IMG/VR virus record: IMGVR_UViG_3300045284_000061
Coordinates: 1 to 41,024 of that record
Length of the DNA stretch: 41,024 nt
DNA from: a virus
Reading direction: 5' to 3' (one strand)
The position numbers and the translations under genes are program-made. Position 1 is the first letter of the stretch. Every line of letters begins with the position of its first letter. The notes below the pieces were generated by a model. It ran no database searches and was not told the DNA's origin. It worked only from the letters and a program-made list of their open reading frames with translations. This document shows positions 15,705 to 23,005 of this stretch, piece after piece.

Positions 15705-17599
15705 TGCCGGCCGGCTGGACGCCCATTGAGGAGCCGACCACGACCACGGCGCCAGTCGCGCCGGGATGGGCGCCTGTCGCTGAAGCCAAGCCCGAGAAAT
15801 CGACCTTCGCGTCCTTCACGGATTTTGCGAAAGAGGCGCTGGCGAGTCTCAATCCGGCTTCCATTAATCGCGGCGTCCAAAGCCTCTTCTGGGATCCCAT
15901 CGGCACATTGAAGACGGTCGGCGGCGCCCCGGCGAAGCTCGCCCGCGATGCGGAAGCCGCCTATAAGCAGGGCGATTACGCCGCGGCCTCGCGCCATCTG
16001 CTCAATTCCGTCGTCCCCTTAGTCGGGCCGCGGCTCGATGAAGCCGGGAACCTGATGCAGAAAGGGGAGATTGCGAAGGGGCTTGGCGCCACGGCAGACG
16101 TCGGGTTGCAGATCGCGGGGCCGCTGGCCGCACGCGGACGCGCGCCGCTCGTGGTCAAAGGGATGGGCACAACCGTACCCGAAGAGCGGGCCGCCATCGC
16201 CTTTGCGCAGCAGCGCGGCATTCCCGTAGACGCGGCGACGGCCACCGGTGGGAATGCGGCCGTGGCGGGCACCCAGGCGCTCGCGGATCGGTCGTTTGGG
16301 GGATCCATCATCGGGCAGCGGGCGCGAGCCGCTCAAGGCGCGGCTCTGAAAGCCACAGGGGAAGACATCGCCAGTCGGGTCAATGCGCCCACCACGGGGC
16401 CATCGGCGCCGGTACGTGCGGCCGTCGACCAATTCGGCCAGCGGATTCAAGGCGAGGGATCCGTCATTGACTGGCCCGCTGAAACCGGTGTCGGTCGCAC
16501 CGTGACGGATGCATCCGGCTCGCAAGTGCCCGCGCCGTTGGCCGGCACGGCGCAGACGGCCGAACAAGCGGGGACCGGCGTGCGGGGCGCGATTCAAGCG
16601 CGGGTCGATGCCCTGAAGCAATCAGCGAGCGCCAGTTATGATCGCTTCGCTGAGACGACGCAGGGCGCGCAGCTCGACACGACACCGATCAAGACCGCAC
16701 TGGCGCCGGTGCTCGCCGATCTTGAGAAAACCATGCCGCTGGGTCTCAAGCAGATGTCCAAGCCGCTCACGGCCTTGCGGAACATCATGGACGGGCCGGA
16801 TGTGACCGACCTCGCGACGGCGGAATCCAATCGCGGATCGCTCTTGGCCCTCCAACGGATGGGCGATGCGACCCCGAACGCGAAGCGCATTATCGGGAAG
16901 GCGATTGACGAACTCGATGCGTCGATTATGAAACGTGTCGACGAAGCCGGGCCGCAGGCACGGGCGGCGTTACTCCAAGGTCGGGCCGCGACGCGCGAGA
17001 AATACGCAACAATCGACACGCTCGATAGCCTCAGCGCCGAACCGGTGCGTATCTTCAACCAGGCGACGTGGGCGAAGGATTCCGGGATCGACCAACTGCG
17101 GTCGGTGCAGAAAGTGGCACCTGAACAAATGCGAAATCTTGGCCGCGCGTGGCTGGATGATGCCCTCGACAAAGCGACGGCCGAAGGCGGCTTTGGGCAT
17201 GGGGATAAGCTCTGGGCGAATTGGGAGAAGCTCGGGCCTGAAACCAAGAAGGTGCTCTTCGGCGAGGCGCACACCAGCGATCTCGACAAGTTTTTCTTGC
17301 TGGCGAAGAAGGCGGCGGCGAATCCGAATCCGAGCGGGAGCGGCTATGTCGCCACGCTCGGCGCCGAAGGGGCGCATCTCGTCTTTTCGCCGCTCACGGC
17401 GATTCCGTTACAGGTGGGTCTTGGCGCGATCTCGAAACTCCTGCACAGTCCGGCTGGTGTGCGATTACTCACGCGCGGCTTGACGGTGCCCGTCAAGAGT
17501 GCCGCGGGGCCGATGGTGGCCGCCGCGTTAGCCAAAGCGATAGACGAGGCCACGTCGCCGCCTCAGCCGCCCGCGAGCGCTGATGAAATCGTCCCCTAG
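15704..17599 (+). CDS. Internal virion (DNA ejection) protein 4, with membrane-active C-terminus
   Basis: 631 residues, last in the ejection block. The start (PAGWTPIEEPTTTTAPVAPG) is a short Pro/Thr linker repeated as APGWAPV. The centre is helical. Residues 560-620 are hydrophobic or amphipathic (SPLTAIPLQVGLGAISKLL, then AAGPMVAAALAKAID), suited to membrane insertion during DNA entry, as proposed for P22 gp16. Role inferred from position, composition and the terminal hydrophobic stretch. Confidence 0.72.
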   Translation: MPAGWTPIEEPTTTTAPVAPGWAPVAEAKPEKSTFASFTDFAKEALASLNPASINRGVQSLFWDPIGTLKTVGGAPAKLARDAEAAYKQGDYAAASRHLLNSVVPLVGPRLDEAGNLMQKGEIAKGLGATADVGLQIAGPLAARGRAPLVVKGMGTTVPEERAAIAFAQQRGIPVDAATATGGNAAVAGTQALADRSFGGSIIGQRARAAQGAALKATGEDIASRVNAPTTGPSAPVRAAVDQFGQRIQGEGSVIDWPAETGVGRTVTDASGSQVPAPLAGTAQTAEQAGTGVRGAIQARVDALKQSASASYDRFAETTQGAQLDTTPIKTALAPVLADLEKTMPLGLKQMSKPLTALRNIMDGPDVTDLATAESNRGSLLALQRMGDATPNAKRIIGKAIDELDASIMKRVDEAGPQARAALLQGRAATREKYATIDTLDSLSAEPVRIFNQATWAKDSGIDQLRSVQKVAPEQMRNLGRAWLDDALDKATAEGGFGHGDKLWANWEKLGPETKKVLFGEAHTSDLDKFFLLAKKAAANPNPSGSGYVATLGAEGAHLVFSPLTAIPLQVGLGAISKLLHSPAGVRLLTRGLTVPVKSAAGPMVAAALAKAIDEATSPPQPPASADEIVP

Positions 17600-17648
17600 C
17601 CGCTATCCGAAACAGGACAGACGATATGTGCGACTCTGAGGGAGGCTC

Positions 17649-18911
17649 ATGTTTGTGAAACGCGTCTTGCTGGCCTGCACTGTCGTGTGTGTCGTCGGCG
17701 CGCTCATGTACGTGTCCACCATTTCTCATCGCCCTCGATACGCCGCGGCCTTTCGCGTCGGTGAGGTGACCCTCAATGCCCAGTCGCCAGCCGCGTCGTT
17801 GGCCGCGCAGATCAAGGTGCTACTGGGTCAGGTCGAGGCACTGAACGACCAGATTATCGCCTTGCTGCTGCCGCCGCCGCCCGCTCCGATTCCGCCGCCG
17901 ATTCTGACGTTGCCCGCGAATCAGACGGCGACGACAACGGGGACGGGCGTTGCCGTCTTTTACAACCCGCCGCCAACCGTGAGCGGGGGCGTACCGCCCG
18001 TGCCGATTCTCGCTGTGCCAACCAGTGGATCGATTTTCCCTGTGGGCACAACGACGGTGCTGGTGACGGCGCGTGACGCGCTCGGGCAACCGGCCATCCC
18101 TGGCAGCTTTACCGTGACCGTCACGAGCACCGCGCCACCTCCCACGCCGCTGCCTCCGGTAACGGGTGTGATTCTCCAGACGAGCTTTGAATGTCCAACA
18201 TGGGTGCAGAACAAACCGTCGGCCGGCAGTGATCCCGATCCTGCGTGCAAGGTGCATCGCAGCGGCGATTGGCAAGTGAACAGCACGACCCCGGAGACGA
18301 TCACGCTGGCGGCGAACAACCCGAAGGGGCCGGGCCTCGGGTTTCGGCATTGGCGCAATGACGGCGCGAACAGCAACGGGGGCGGGATCAACGTGGACCT
18401 CGGACGCGCGTATCCCGAGCTGTTCATTCGCTTCTACATGCGCTACCAGTCGGGTTTCAGATGGTCATCGCTCAACTACACCAAGGAGCTGTATCTCACG
18501 CCGCAGGGACCAGGCGCGGCCGAGATCGGCTTTCATGGGGGCACGGCTGGCGGATCGACCGGCGTCGTTGGGACAGGGCCGCGCTTCGGTCCCTACGTGG
18601 AACAGGTCGGGCGCTATGTCGATGCGGGGCCGGGGTGGGGCGCCGTGATGGGCGGTCCGGTTAGCGATGGACAGTGGCACGCCTACGAAATCCACATCAA
18701 GGCTGGCACCGCACTGAACGGCGTCAGCGAGCAGTGGATCGATTGCGTGCAACGATTACCGGCCGTCACGAATGTGAACTGGAACACGACGAACGGCTGG
18801 GACGGCTTCATGGTCGGCAGTAATCAAGCGACCCCCGCGAATGGGGCCGTGATGTTCACCGACTATGACGATCTCGTCGTGGCAACGGCACGGGTGGGCT
18901 GTCTGCCCTGA
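17649..18911 (+). CDS. Exported HYR-domain plus polysaccharide-lyase-like protein
   Basis: 420 residues, with GGGAGG before ATG 17649. Residues 5-25 are a signal peptide or membrane anchor (VLLACTVVCVVGALMYV). A Pro-rich linker lies near 72-84. Residues 85-165 resemble a HYR repeat (SGSIFPVGTTTVLVTARDA, PGSFTVTVT). Residues 175-420 resemble a concanavalin-like polysaccharide lyase or binding fold (LFIRFYMRYQSGF, KELYLTPQGPG, GQWHAYEIHIKAG, MFTDYDDLVVATA). It sits where P22 has the tailspike, but the N-terminal signal suggests export by the cell. It could degrade or bind host glycans, or coat the infected cell. Confidence 0.68.
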   Translation: MFVKRVLLACTVVCVVGALMYVSTISHRPRYAAAFRVGEVTLNAQSPAASLAAQIKVLLGQVEALNDQIIALLLPPPPAPIPPPILTLPANQTATTTGTGVAVFYNPPPTVSGGVPPVPILAVPTSGSIFPVGTTTVLVTARDALGQPAIPGSFTVTVTSTAPPPTPLPPVTGVILQTSFECPTWVQNKPSAGSDPDPACKVHRSGDWQVNSTTPETITLAANNPKGPGLGFRHWRNDGANSNGGGINVDLGRAYPELFIRFYMRYQSGFRWSSLNYTKELYLTPQGPGAAEIGFHGGTAGGSTGVVGTGPRFGPYVEQVGRYVDAGPGWGAVMGGPVSDGQWHAYEIHIKAGTALNGVSEQWIDCVQRLPAVTNVNWNTTNGWDGFMVGSNQATPANGAVMFTDYDDLVVATARVGCLP

Positions 18912-18923
18912 GTCGAGGGAGCG

Positions 18924-19283
18924 ATGACGCACTTTACCGCAGCCGAATGGGTGCTCGTCATTACGGCGTTGGGATTAGCCGTCAAGAGTTGGATCGATTC
19001 GTGGGGGACGGGTCGCAAACTCGATAAGGTGGAAACCAAACTGGACGCCAACACGATCGTGACGGCCAAAGTCGAGGCGCACGTCAATAGCAAGGAAACG
19101 GGCTATCTCGGCAAGATCGAAACGCTCGAAAAGGAAAACGCCTTGCTACGCGAGATGGGCGCCGAGAAAAAACAAACGGCCGCGCTGCTGGCGCAAGCGG
19201 TCGCGCAAGGGATCACCACCACGGCCCCAATTCCCGTATCGGTGGTGGATCGGCTAGCGATGAAAGGCGACACCGCGCCATGA
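18924..19283 (+). CDS. Membrane-anchored coiled-coil protein, i-spanin- or holin-like
   Basis: 119 residues. One membrane helix at 8-26 (EWVLVITALGLAVKSWI) is followed by a long charged coiled coil (KLDKVETKLDAN, LGKIETLEKENALLREMG). This topology, N-in with a periplasmic coiled coil, is that of inner-membrane spanins, and some holins look alike. The end overlaps the next gene by ATGA. Confidence 0.62.
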   Translation: MTHFTAAEWVLVITALGLAVKSWIDSWGTGRKLDKVETKLDANTIVTAKVEAHVNSKETGYLGKIETLEKENALLREMGAEKKQTAALLAQAVAQGITTTAPIPVSVVDRLAMKGDTAP

Positions 19284-19468
19284 CGTTACCCGCGGTCCCG
19301 TTCTGTCGGCAGTATTTCGTGGGGGCGATCAACCCGGCGGGTGGCCGTGAACCGATCTGCGTGCGCTGTTTCCTGGTGAAGACCGAGCATCAGCGGCTCG
19401 AGCGCGAGGCCCACATTCCGCCGTCGCCGTGGCCCATGATTCCGGTGCCCAACCTCAAGGAGAGCTGA
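19280..19468 (+). CDS. Small Cys-containing protein
   Basis: 62 residues, start overlapping the previous stop. Visible motifs are PFCRQYFVG and ICVRCFLVKTEHQRLE; the CxxC may bind zinc. It lies between two membrane-protein genes of the presumed lysis block. Function unknown. Confidence 0.6.
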   Translation: MTLPAVPFCRQYFVGAINPAGGREPICVRCFLVKTEHQRLEREAHIPPSPWPMIPVPNLKES

Positions 19469-19471
19469 GAC

Positions 19472-19666
19472 ATGAAATCCTATCTCTGGCGGGCGATTTA
19501 CGCGGCGATCGTCGTGGCGTGCGTCTGGTGGCTCGTGCCGTTGTTTCTTGCGGCGATTGGGATGGGCGCAGTGAGCGGGGCGCTCTGGGCCTTCCTGAAA
19601 GCCGCCAGTATCGTGCTGGCCATTCTCTATGTGCTGTTCGGATCGGAACCGCCGTATCCCTTTTGA
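19472..19666 (+). CDS. Small two-helix membrane protein, holin-like
   Basis: 64 residues with two hydrophobic stretches (IYAAIVVACVWWLVPLFL, then LWAFLKAASIVLAILYVLF), a short Gly turn between them, and an acidic/Pro end. Size and topology fit a class II holin. It lies in the presumed lysis block, before the glycosidase-like gene. AAGGAG stands before ATG 19472. Confidence 0.6.
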   Translation: MKSYLWRAIYAAIVVACVWWLVPLFLAAIGMGAVSGALWAFLKAASIVLAILYVLFGSEPPYPF

Positions 19667-19739
19667 GCGATTGGGCGGCGTAAACGTCTGACGTCCGAGC
19701 GGCGACGCCAGCCCGCGTGTTTTAGAGAAGGAAACGCTG

Positions 19740-20834
19740 ATGCCTGATTTTGGGTTGACGTTCCACGTCCGAGAAGGCAACGACAGCGGTCCCGATGTGC
19801 AAGGGGCCACGGTCAGCGGTGAGCTCGTCCCCGTGACCGGCGACGGCACGGTCACGGTTGAGGACGTGCTGGTGTCTGTTCATGCGCCGGGGTTCGCGGC
19901 GTACGATCGTCAACGGTATCACCGGCCTAACCTCCAGGCCGAAGTTCCGATCAGCCTCCAGCGCACGGGCGACTCAGCCATCCCACGGCTGCAAGTAGTC
20001 GATGGGCATTTCCACGATGGCAGCCAGCGCGTGCATCTGCGCACCGTGACGAGTTTCCTGCTATTCAACAGACTGTTGCGCGGGGAGGATATCGCGCCCT
20101 ACTGCCAGTATTGGCGTGACCTAGCTGGCACGGGCGTCGAGTTTCGCGTGTTCCTGTTCAACAAGAGCGCCCCGGACGCGATGGGCTGGCCGGTGTTGCG
20201 GCCGGAAAGCTACGGCGATTACTGGACGGTGCTCCAAGCCCTGCCCGGTGTCGTGGCGAAATGGGGCCATCGGCTGAAACTCTGTGTCTTCACCGATATG
20301 CAGGACATCAACCGCGATCAGGGCTATCACAACGGGATGTTCGATGGGGTGGTGGGATCCGTGCGGGACGCCTCCAACGTACGGATTCAGCTCGGCAACC
20401 AATACATCAAGAACGGCTACGACCCGCAAGCCTTCCGCAAACCCGAGGGGACGGGCCTCTTATTCTCGAAAGGATCGACGGCTGAGCGGTGGATGCCGCC
20501 GCGGAATCCGTGGGACTGGAGCGATTGGGACGCCGGCCGCACGACGAAGTTCACCGATAGCGAATCGCTGATCAACATCGGGAACGGGGATCTGGACGGC
20601 AGCGGGACGCACGTCACCGGACGGCATCCCTGCGATTCAGGTGAGCCGATTGGTTTTGACGAACAAGACAAGCCGGGGAGCCGGTCCACGAATCCGCTGT
20701 GGGCGATGGCGGTGCGCGCCGAAGCGGAAGCCTTCGCTGATGCCGTCTGCTTCCATCACCAATCAGGGGCGTTCAGTCAAATTCCTGGCCCCGTGACCGA
20801 GCGATGCGCGCGGGCCTTTTTCGGGGTGGCATGA
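19740..20834 (+). CDS. Glycoside-hydrolase-like (TIM-barrel) protein
   Basis: 364 residues; AGAAGGAAA precedes ATG 19740. Residues 1-80 form a small beta domain. From about residue 88 the pattern fits a clan GH-A barrel: LQVVDGHFHDGSQRVHLR, TSFLLFNRLLRGEDI, VEFRVFLFN, LKLCVFTDM, then NVRIQLGNQYIKNG and a late GEPIGFDEQDKPG, WAMAVRAEAEAFADAV. In active enzymes the fourth strand normally ends in Asn-Glu; here it is Asn-Gln. It may degrade or only bind a host glycan, and it is the only lysis-enzyme candidate in the block. Family not certain. Confidence 0.58.
   Translation: MPDFGLTFHVREGNDSGPDVQGATVSGELVPVTGDGTVTVEDVLVSVHAPGFAAYDRQRYHRPNLQAEVPISLQRTGDSAIPRLQVVDGHFHDGSQRVHLRTVTSFLLFNRLLRGEDIAPYCQYWRDLAGTGVEFRVFLFNKSAPDAMGWPVLRPESYGDYWTVLQALPGVVAKWGHRLKLCVFTDMQDINRDQGYHNGMFDGVVGSVRDASNVRIQLGNQYIKNGYDPQAFRKPEGTGLLFSKGSTAERWMPPRNPWDWSDWDAGRTTKFTDSESLINIGNGDLDGSGTHVTGRHPCDSGEPIGFDEQDKPGSRSTNPLWAMAVRAEAEAFADAVCFHHQSGAFSQIPGPVTERCARAFFGVA
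20787..20821 (+). terminator. Possible intrinsic terminator inside the glycosidase-like gene end
   Basis: GGCCC (20787-20791) can pair with GGGCC (20812-20816), followed at once by five T. The stem is short and the loop long, so this is weak. It would end transcription near the stop codon of the gene. Confidence 0.3.
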
Positions 20835-20986
20835 CGAAAATCCGAGGCCCGCAAGACTCGACACGTCGCAATGTGCGCGCGTCCGTGAAGCGTGATCAGA
20901 CGCTGAAGCTCGCCATCGTCGGCCTGTTGAAGCGCGTTGAAGCCTGTGAACGCGCCATCGCGGCCGGTCGGAAGACGCGACGGTGA
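20831..20986 (+). CDS. Small basic protein
   Basis: 51 residues from ATG 20831, overlapping the previous stop (ATGA). It is Arg/Lys-rich (MTKIRGPQDSTRRNVRAS, GLLKRVEACERAIAAGRKTRR) and likely binds nucleic acid. It is coupled to the next small gene through GTGA. Confidence 0.58.
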   Translation: MTKIRGPQDSTRRNVRASVKRDQTLKLAIVGLLKRVEACERAIAAGRKTRR

Positions 20987-21150
20987 CGAAGGCTGATCGT
21001 CTTCAGGCGCTCGCAGCCCTCGTGGCGGAATGGCGACGGGATAGCGCCCGCGTCATGGCTGATCCGGAAGCGACGGATGCGGATCGGTCGGAGGCACTGC
21101 TCCTCGATGCCTGCGCGCTCCGCGTCGACATCCTGCTGAGTCGGACATGA
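20983..21150 (+). CDS. Small helical protein
   Basis: 55 residues from GTG 20983, which overlaps the previous stop, to TGA 21150. The sequence (TKADRLQALAALVAEWRRDS, then DADRSEALLLDACALRVDI) is helical and acidic/basic mixed. Unknown function. It overlaps the next ATG by ATGA, one link in a chain of five tiny coupled genes. Confidence 0.52.
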   Translation: MTKADRLQALAALVAEWRRDSARVMADPEATDADRSEALLLDACALRVDILLSRT

Positions 21151-21218
21151 ACGATCTGCTCGAGGTGGTGTGGTTCCTCGGGGTGTTCTACGTAATCTGT
21201 CGGGCGATCGCGCGATGA
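21147..21218 (+). CDS. 23-residue membrane peptide
   Basis: MNDLLEVVWFLGVFYVICRA continues to AR. It is a single hydrophobic helix with a basic end, translated between two genes with overlapping start and stop codons. Such tiny membrane peptides occur in phage lysis regions. The overlap chain is the main support. Confidence 0.45.
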   Translation: MNDLLEVVWFLGVFYVICRAIAR

Positions 21219-21385
21219 CGTTGACACCGTGGCAGCGTGCGCAGTTGTGGGCGCTGAAAGGCCGCTGCTGGTGTTCCCGTGCGTGGCGGTCGACGCGGCC
21301 ACGGAATCATCAAGACGCCTGCGTGGCGCGGTATGAAAGTAAGCGGCGAGCCATTTATGCGGCGGTAACAGAAAGGCAGCTATGA
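21215..21385 (+). CDS. Small basic Cys-containing protein
   Basis: 56 residues from ATG 21215, which overlaps the preceding stop. It has CWCSRAW and a later Cys (QDACVARYES), plus many Arg/Trp. A metal or nucleic-acid role is possible but unproven. The end overlaps the lipoprotein start by ATGA. Confidence 0.5.
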   Translation: MTLTPWQRAQLWALKGRCWCSRAWRSTRPRNHQDACVARYESKRRAIYAAVTERQL

Positions 21386-21774
21386 AATTCTTGTGTTCGG
21401 TTCTGCTCGGCGTGTCGTTGATCGGAGTGGGCTGTGCATCGGCCCCGCCCGCCTTTACGCCTGAAGGCCAGATCGTCTGGAAAGCGCGCGAAGCCCAGAG
21501 CTCGTTAGGCGTGATTCAATCGACGGCGATTGCGCTCAACAAGGTCCAGGTGTGCGACCCCGCGCCCTGTCACCCGCTGCTCTCTGACGACAACACGCGA
21601 ATCGTGATCGTGGCGGTGCGGGATGGGGTGAAGACGCTCCAGGCGGTGCCGGCGGGCTGGAAGACGACGGCGCTGGCGGTAGTCGATCAGATCGATGCCC
21701 GGCTGGATCAATTCGGCAAAGAGAAGCTGAAGACGTGGACCGCCGCGGCCCGCGTGGTGATTACGGGCCTGTGA
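21382..21774 (+). CDS. Lipoprotein of unknown function
   Basis: 130 residues. Residues 1-17 are a lipoprotein signal peptide and the lipobox is GVGC with Cys18, so the mature protein would be lipid-anchored in the envelope. The mature part (GQIVWKAREAQSSLGVIQS, VQVCDPAPCHPLLSDD, VVDQIDARLDQFGKEKLK) is helical. Its place after membrane-protein genes makes an outer-membrane lysis or exclusion role plausible. It is longer than most o-spanins and not Pro-rich, so I do not call it a spanin. Confidence 0.65.
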   Translation: MKFLCSVLLGVSLIGVGCASAPPAFTPEGQIVWKAREAQSSLGVIQSTAIALNKVQVCDPAPCHPLLSDDNTRIVIVAVRDGVKTLQAVPAGWKTTALAVVDQIDARLDQFGKEKLKTWTAAARVVITGL

Positions 21775-21899
21775 TGAAGGGCTCTCTGGCCGGGCTTGAG
21801 TACCGGCTAGTGAACGATATCGCCGAAGCTAAGCACGTCCTTCCGTGCTGCAGAGAGCCGCACACAGTTTACCTTGAGGTAGTCCAATGGTGTCCGTGA
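21774..21899 (+). CDS. Possible 41-residue protein over a structured stretch
   Basis: ATG 21774 overlaps the lipoprotein stop by one base and runs to TGA 21899, overlapping the next gene. The product has CC and HTVYLEVVQWCP near its end. The same bases can fold into a three-way junction (21780-21859), so this may be RNA structure rather than a gene. Confidence 0.35.
   Translation: MKGSLAGLEYRLVNDIAEAKHVLPCCREPHTVYLEVVQWCP
21780..21859 (+). other. Possible structured RNA: three-way junction
   Basis: GGCTCTCTG (21780-21788) pairs perfectly with CAGAGAGCC (21851-21859). Inside are two hairpins, GCCGG/CCGGC near 21788-21806 and AGCACG/CGTGCT near 21832-21849. A 9-bp stem alone is expected several times by chance in 41 kb; the nested hairpins make it more interesting. 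It lacks a tRNA T-loop. Confidence 0.35.
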
Positions 21900-22105
21900 T
21901 TCTCGATGTGTTCTTTCGGTTGCTGCCGCTGTATCAGACCTTCGTGGACAATTGGAAACGCTCGCACGGAGGGACCGCGCCCACGGAGGCGGACGTCAGA
22001 AGCGCCTTTCTCGCGGAAGGGACGGCGATCCTCGACGAAGGCTACCAATGGGAGCAGCAGCACAAGGCCCTGGCGGATGCGGACATCATCCCCGGCCCGA
22101 TCTAG
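21887..22105 (+). CDS. Small protein of unknown function
   Basis: 72 residues; TTGAGGTAG lies before ATG 21887. The start is hydrophobic (VILDVFFRLLPLYQTFV) and the rest acidic and helical (EADVRSAFLAEGTAILDEGY). It could be membrane-associated by its first helix. No family recognised. Confidence 0.6.
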   Translation: MVSVILDVFFRLLPLYQTFVDNWKRSHGGTAPTEADVRSAFLAEGTAILDEGYQWEQQHKALADADIIPGPI

Positions 22106-22115
22106 CCGGTGACGG

Positions 22116-22286
22116 ATGCCGACCCCCGCCCCTGATCCGCCCGTCAGTAATTGGAAAGCGGCGACGCAGGAGCCGCTCCGCTGCCCATTCTGCCGGAATG
22201 ATGATCCATCGCTCCTAGAACGACATGGGGCGACATGGCTCTGCTGCTGTTGTGCGCGCTCATTTCCCGTGATCACGTCCGCGTGA
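22116..22286 (+). CDS. Small zinc-ribbon-like protein
   Basis: 56 residues, ATG 22116 to TGA 22286. The motif LRCPFCRNDDPSLLERHG then WLCCCCARSFPV is a classic CxxC-x(n)-CxxC zinc ribbon like those of restriction-alleviation and small phage regulators. It is the last rightward gene before the convergent leftward module. Confidence 0.62.
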   Translation: MPTPAPDPPVSNWKAATQEPLRCPFCRNDDPSLLERHGATWLCCCCARSFPVITSA

Positions 22287-22317
22287 TTCTACGTGATGTA
22301 AATGCCATTGATCACGT
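22271..22317. repeat. ATCACGT inverted and direct repeats between convergent genes
   Basis: GATCACGT occurs at 22271-22278 and 22310-22317; the reverse complement ACGTGAT lies between them at 22291-22297, with GCGTGAT at 22281-22287. Either half can pair with the central copy as a 7-bp stem. It might be a protein binding site or a two-way terminator; no T-run follows. Confidence 0.4.
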
Positions 22318-22357
22318 TGTCGAATCGCGGATGGAGTTGGATGGTCATCGGGTAGAC

Positions 22358-22471
22358 CTATTTCAGTTGTGAGACATACAGCCAGAACAACAGCATCGCG
22401 TAGAGACTCGCCACGAGAAAGCCAAACATGAACCAGCCGAACGCTGGTGACGGTTCACGCCAGGGCTTCAT
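22358..22471 (-). CDS. 37-residue membrane protein
   Basis: ATG 22471 lies inside the end of the upstream leftward gene (17-base overlap). The product has a charged start (MKPWREPSPAFG) and one strong helix (WFMFGFLVASLYAMLLFWLY). Small single-pass proteins of this type are common at the ends of phage operons. Unknown function. Confidence 0.5.
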   Translation of the reverse strand: MKPWREPSPAFGWFMFGFLVASLYAMLLFWLYVSQLK

Positions 22472-22790
22472 CGATTTCGTCTGAGGCACCATGAATGCCA
22501 GCCGTCCGCCATTTAGTAATGACGGCTTGCACGCGCTGCAACTTGAGAAGGGCGCCCGCGAGTTCTTCATCGCGCACCACGGCGGCGTAGGCGTTGTTGT
22601 TGAGCGTGGCCTTGAGTTCCGCGATATAGGCGATGCAGGCGGCGTCATGGTCTTGCCACCGCGCGATCGTGGACAGGTTGAGACGTTGCAATTCGTCAAT
22701 CTTGGCATGTAACTCGCGCACCACAGTGGTTTCCATGTCCACTCGCGCTGCCGAGAGCCGCTGGAGCATACTGATGACATCGTCGGTCAT
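22455..22790 (-). CDS. Helical protein of unknown function
   Basis: 111 residues, almost all helix (VISMLQRLSAARVDMET, ELHAKIDELQRLNLSTIARW, ACIAYIAELKATLNNN). A coiled-coil dimer is likely. ATG 22790 overlaps the stop of the RHH-like gene (ATGA), so it is in the leftward control operon. No DNA-binding motif is clear. Confidence 0.65.
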   Translation of the reverse strand: MTDDVISMLQRLSAARVDMETTVVRELHAKIDELQRLNLSTIARWQDHDAACIAYIAELKATLNNNAYAAVVRDEELAGALLKLQRVQAVITKWRTAGIHGASDEIDEALA

Positions 22791-23005
22791 GGCGCTGGCT
22801 TTGTGTTGTCAGTCACTGACCCATATCCAGCCGGTATGGTTGACGTGTGCGCTGTTGAGTTGGCTACGATCACGTCAGGATTGATGACGTATGCGGTCAA
22901 GAGTTTCACCAGGACTTCCCGCAATGGGATCCCCTGCTGCCTGCTATGCGCTTTCACGTGCGCCCACAAGTCGGGGTCAAGGTCTCGCAGGATATAGGTT
23001 GGCAT
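22787..23005 (-). CDS. Ribbon-helix-helix-like DNA-binding protein
   Basis: 72 residues from ATG 23005, which overlaps the methyltransferase stop (TAATG). The first 40 residues fit an RHH pattern: a strand PTYILRDLD, then helix DLWAHVKAHSRQQG, turn, and helix PLREVLVKLLTAYV. The tail is short and polar. Such proteins repress their own operons as dimers of dimers and could act at the divergent promoters at 23931-24000. A longer frame upstream overlaps the methyltransferase and is unlikely. Confidence 0.62.
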   Translation of the reverse strand: MPTYILRDLDPDLWAHVKAHSRQQGIPLREVLVKLLTAYVINPDVIVANSTAHTSTIPAGYGSVTDNTKPAP

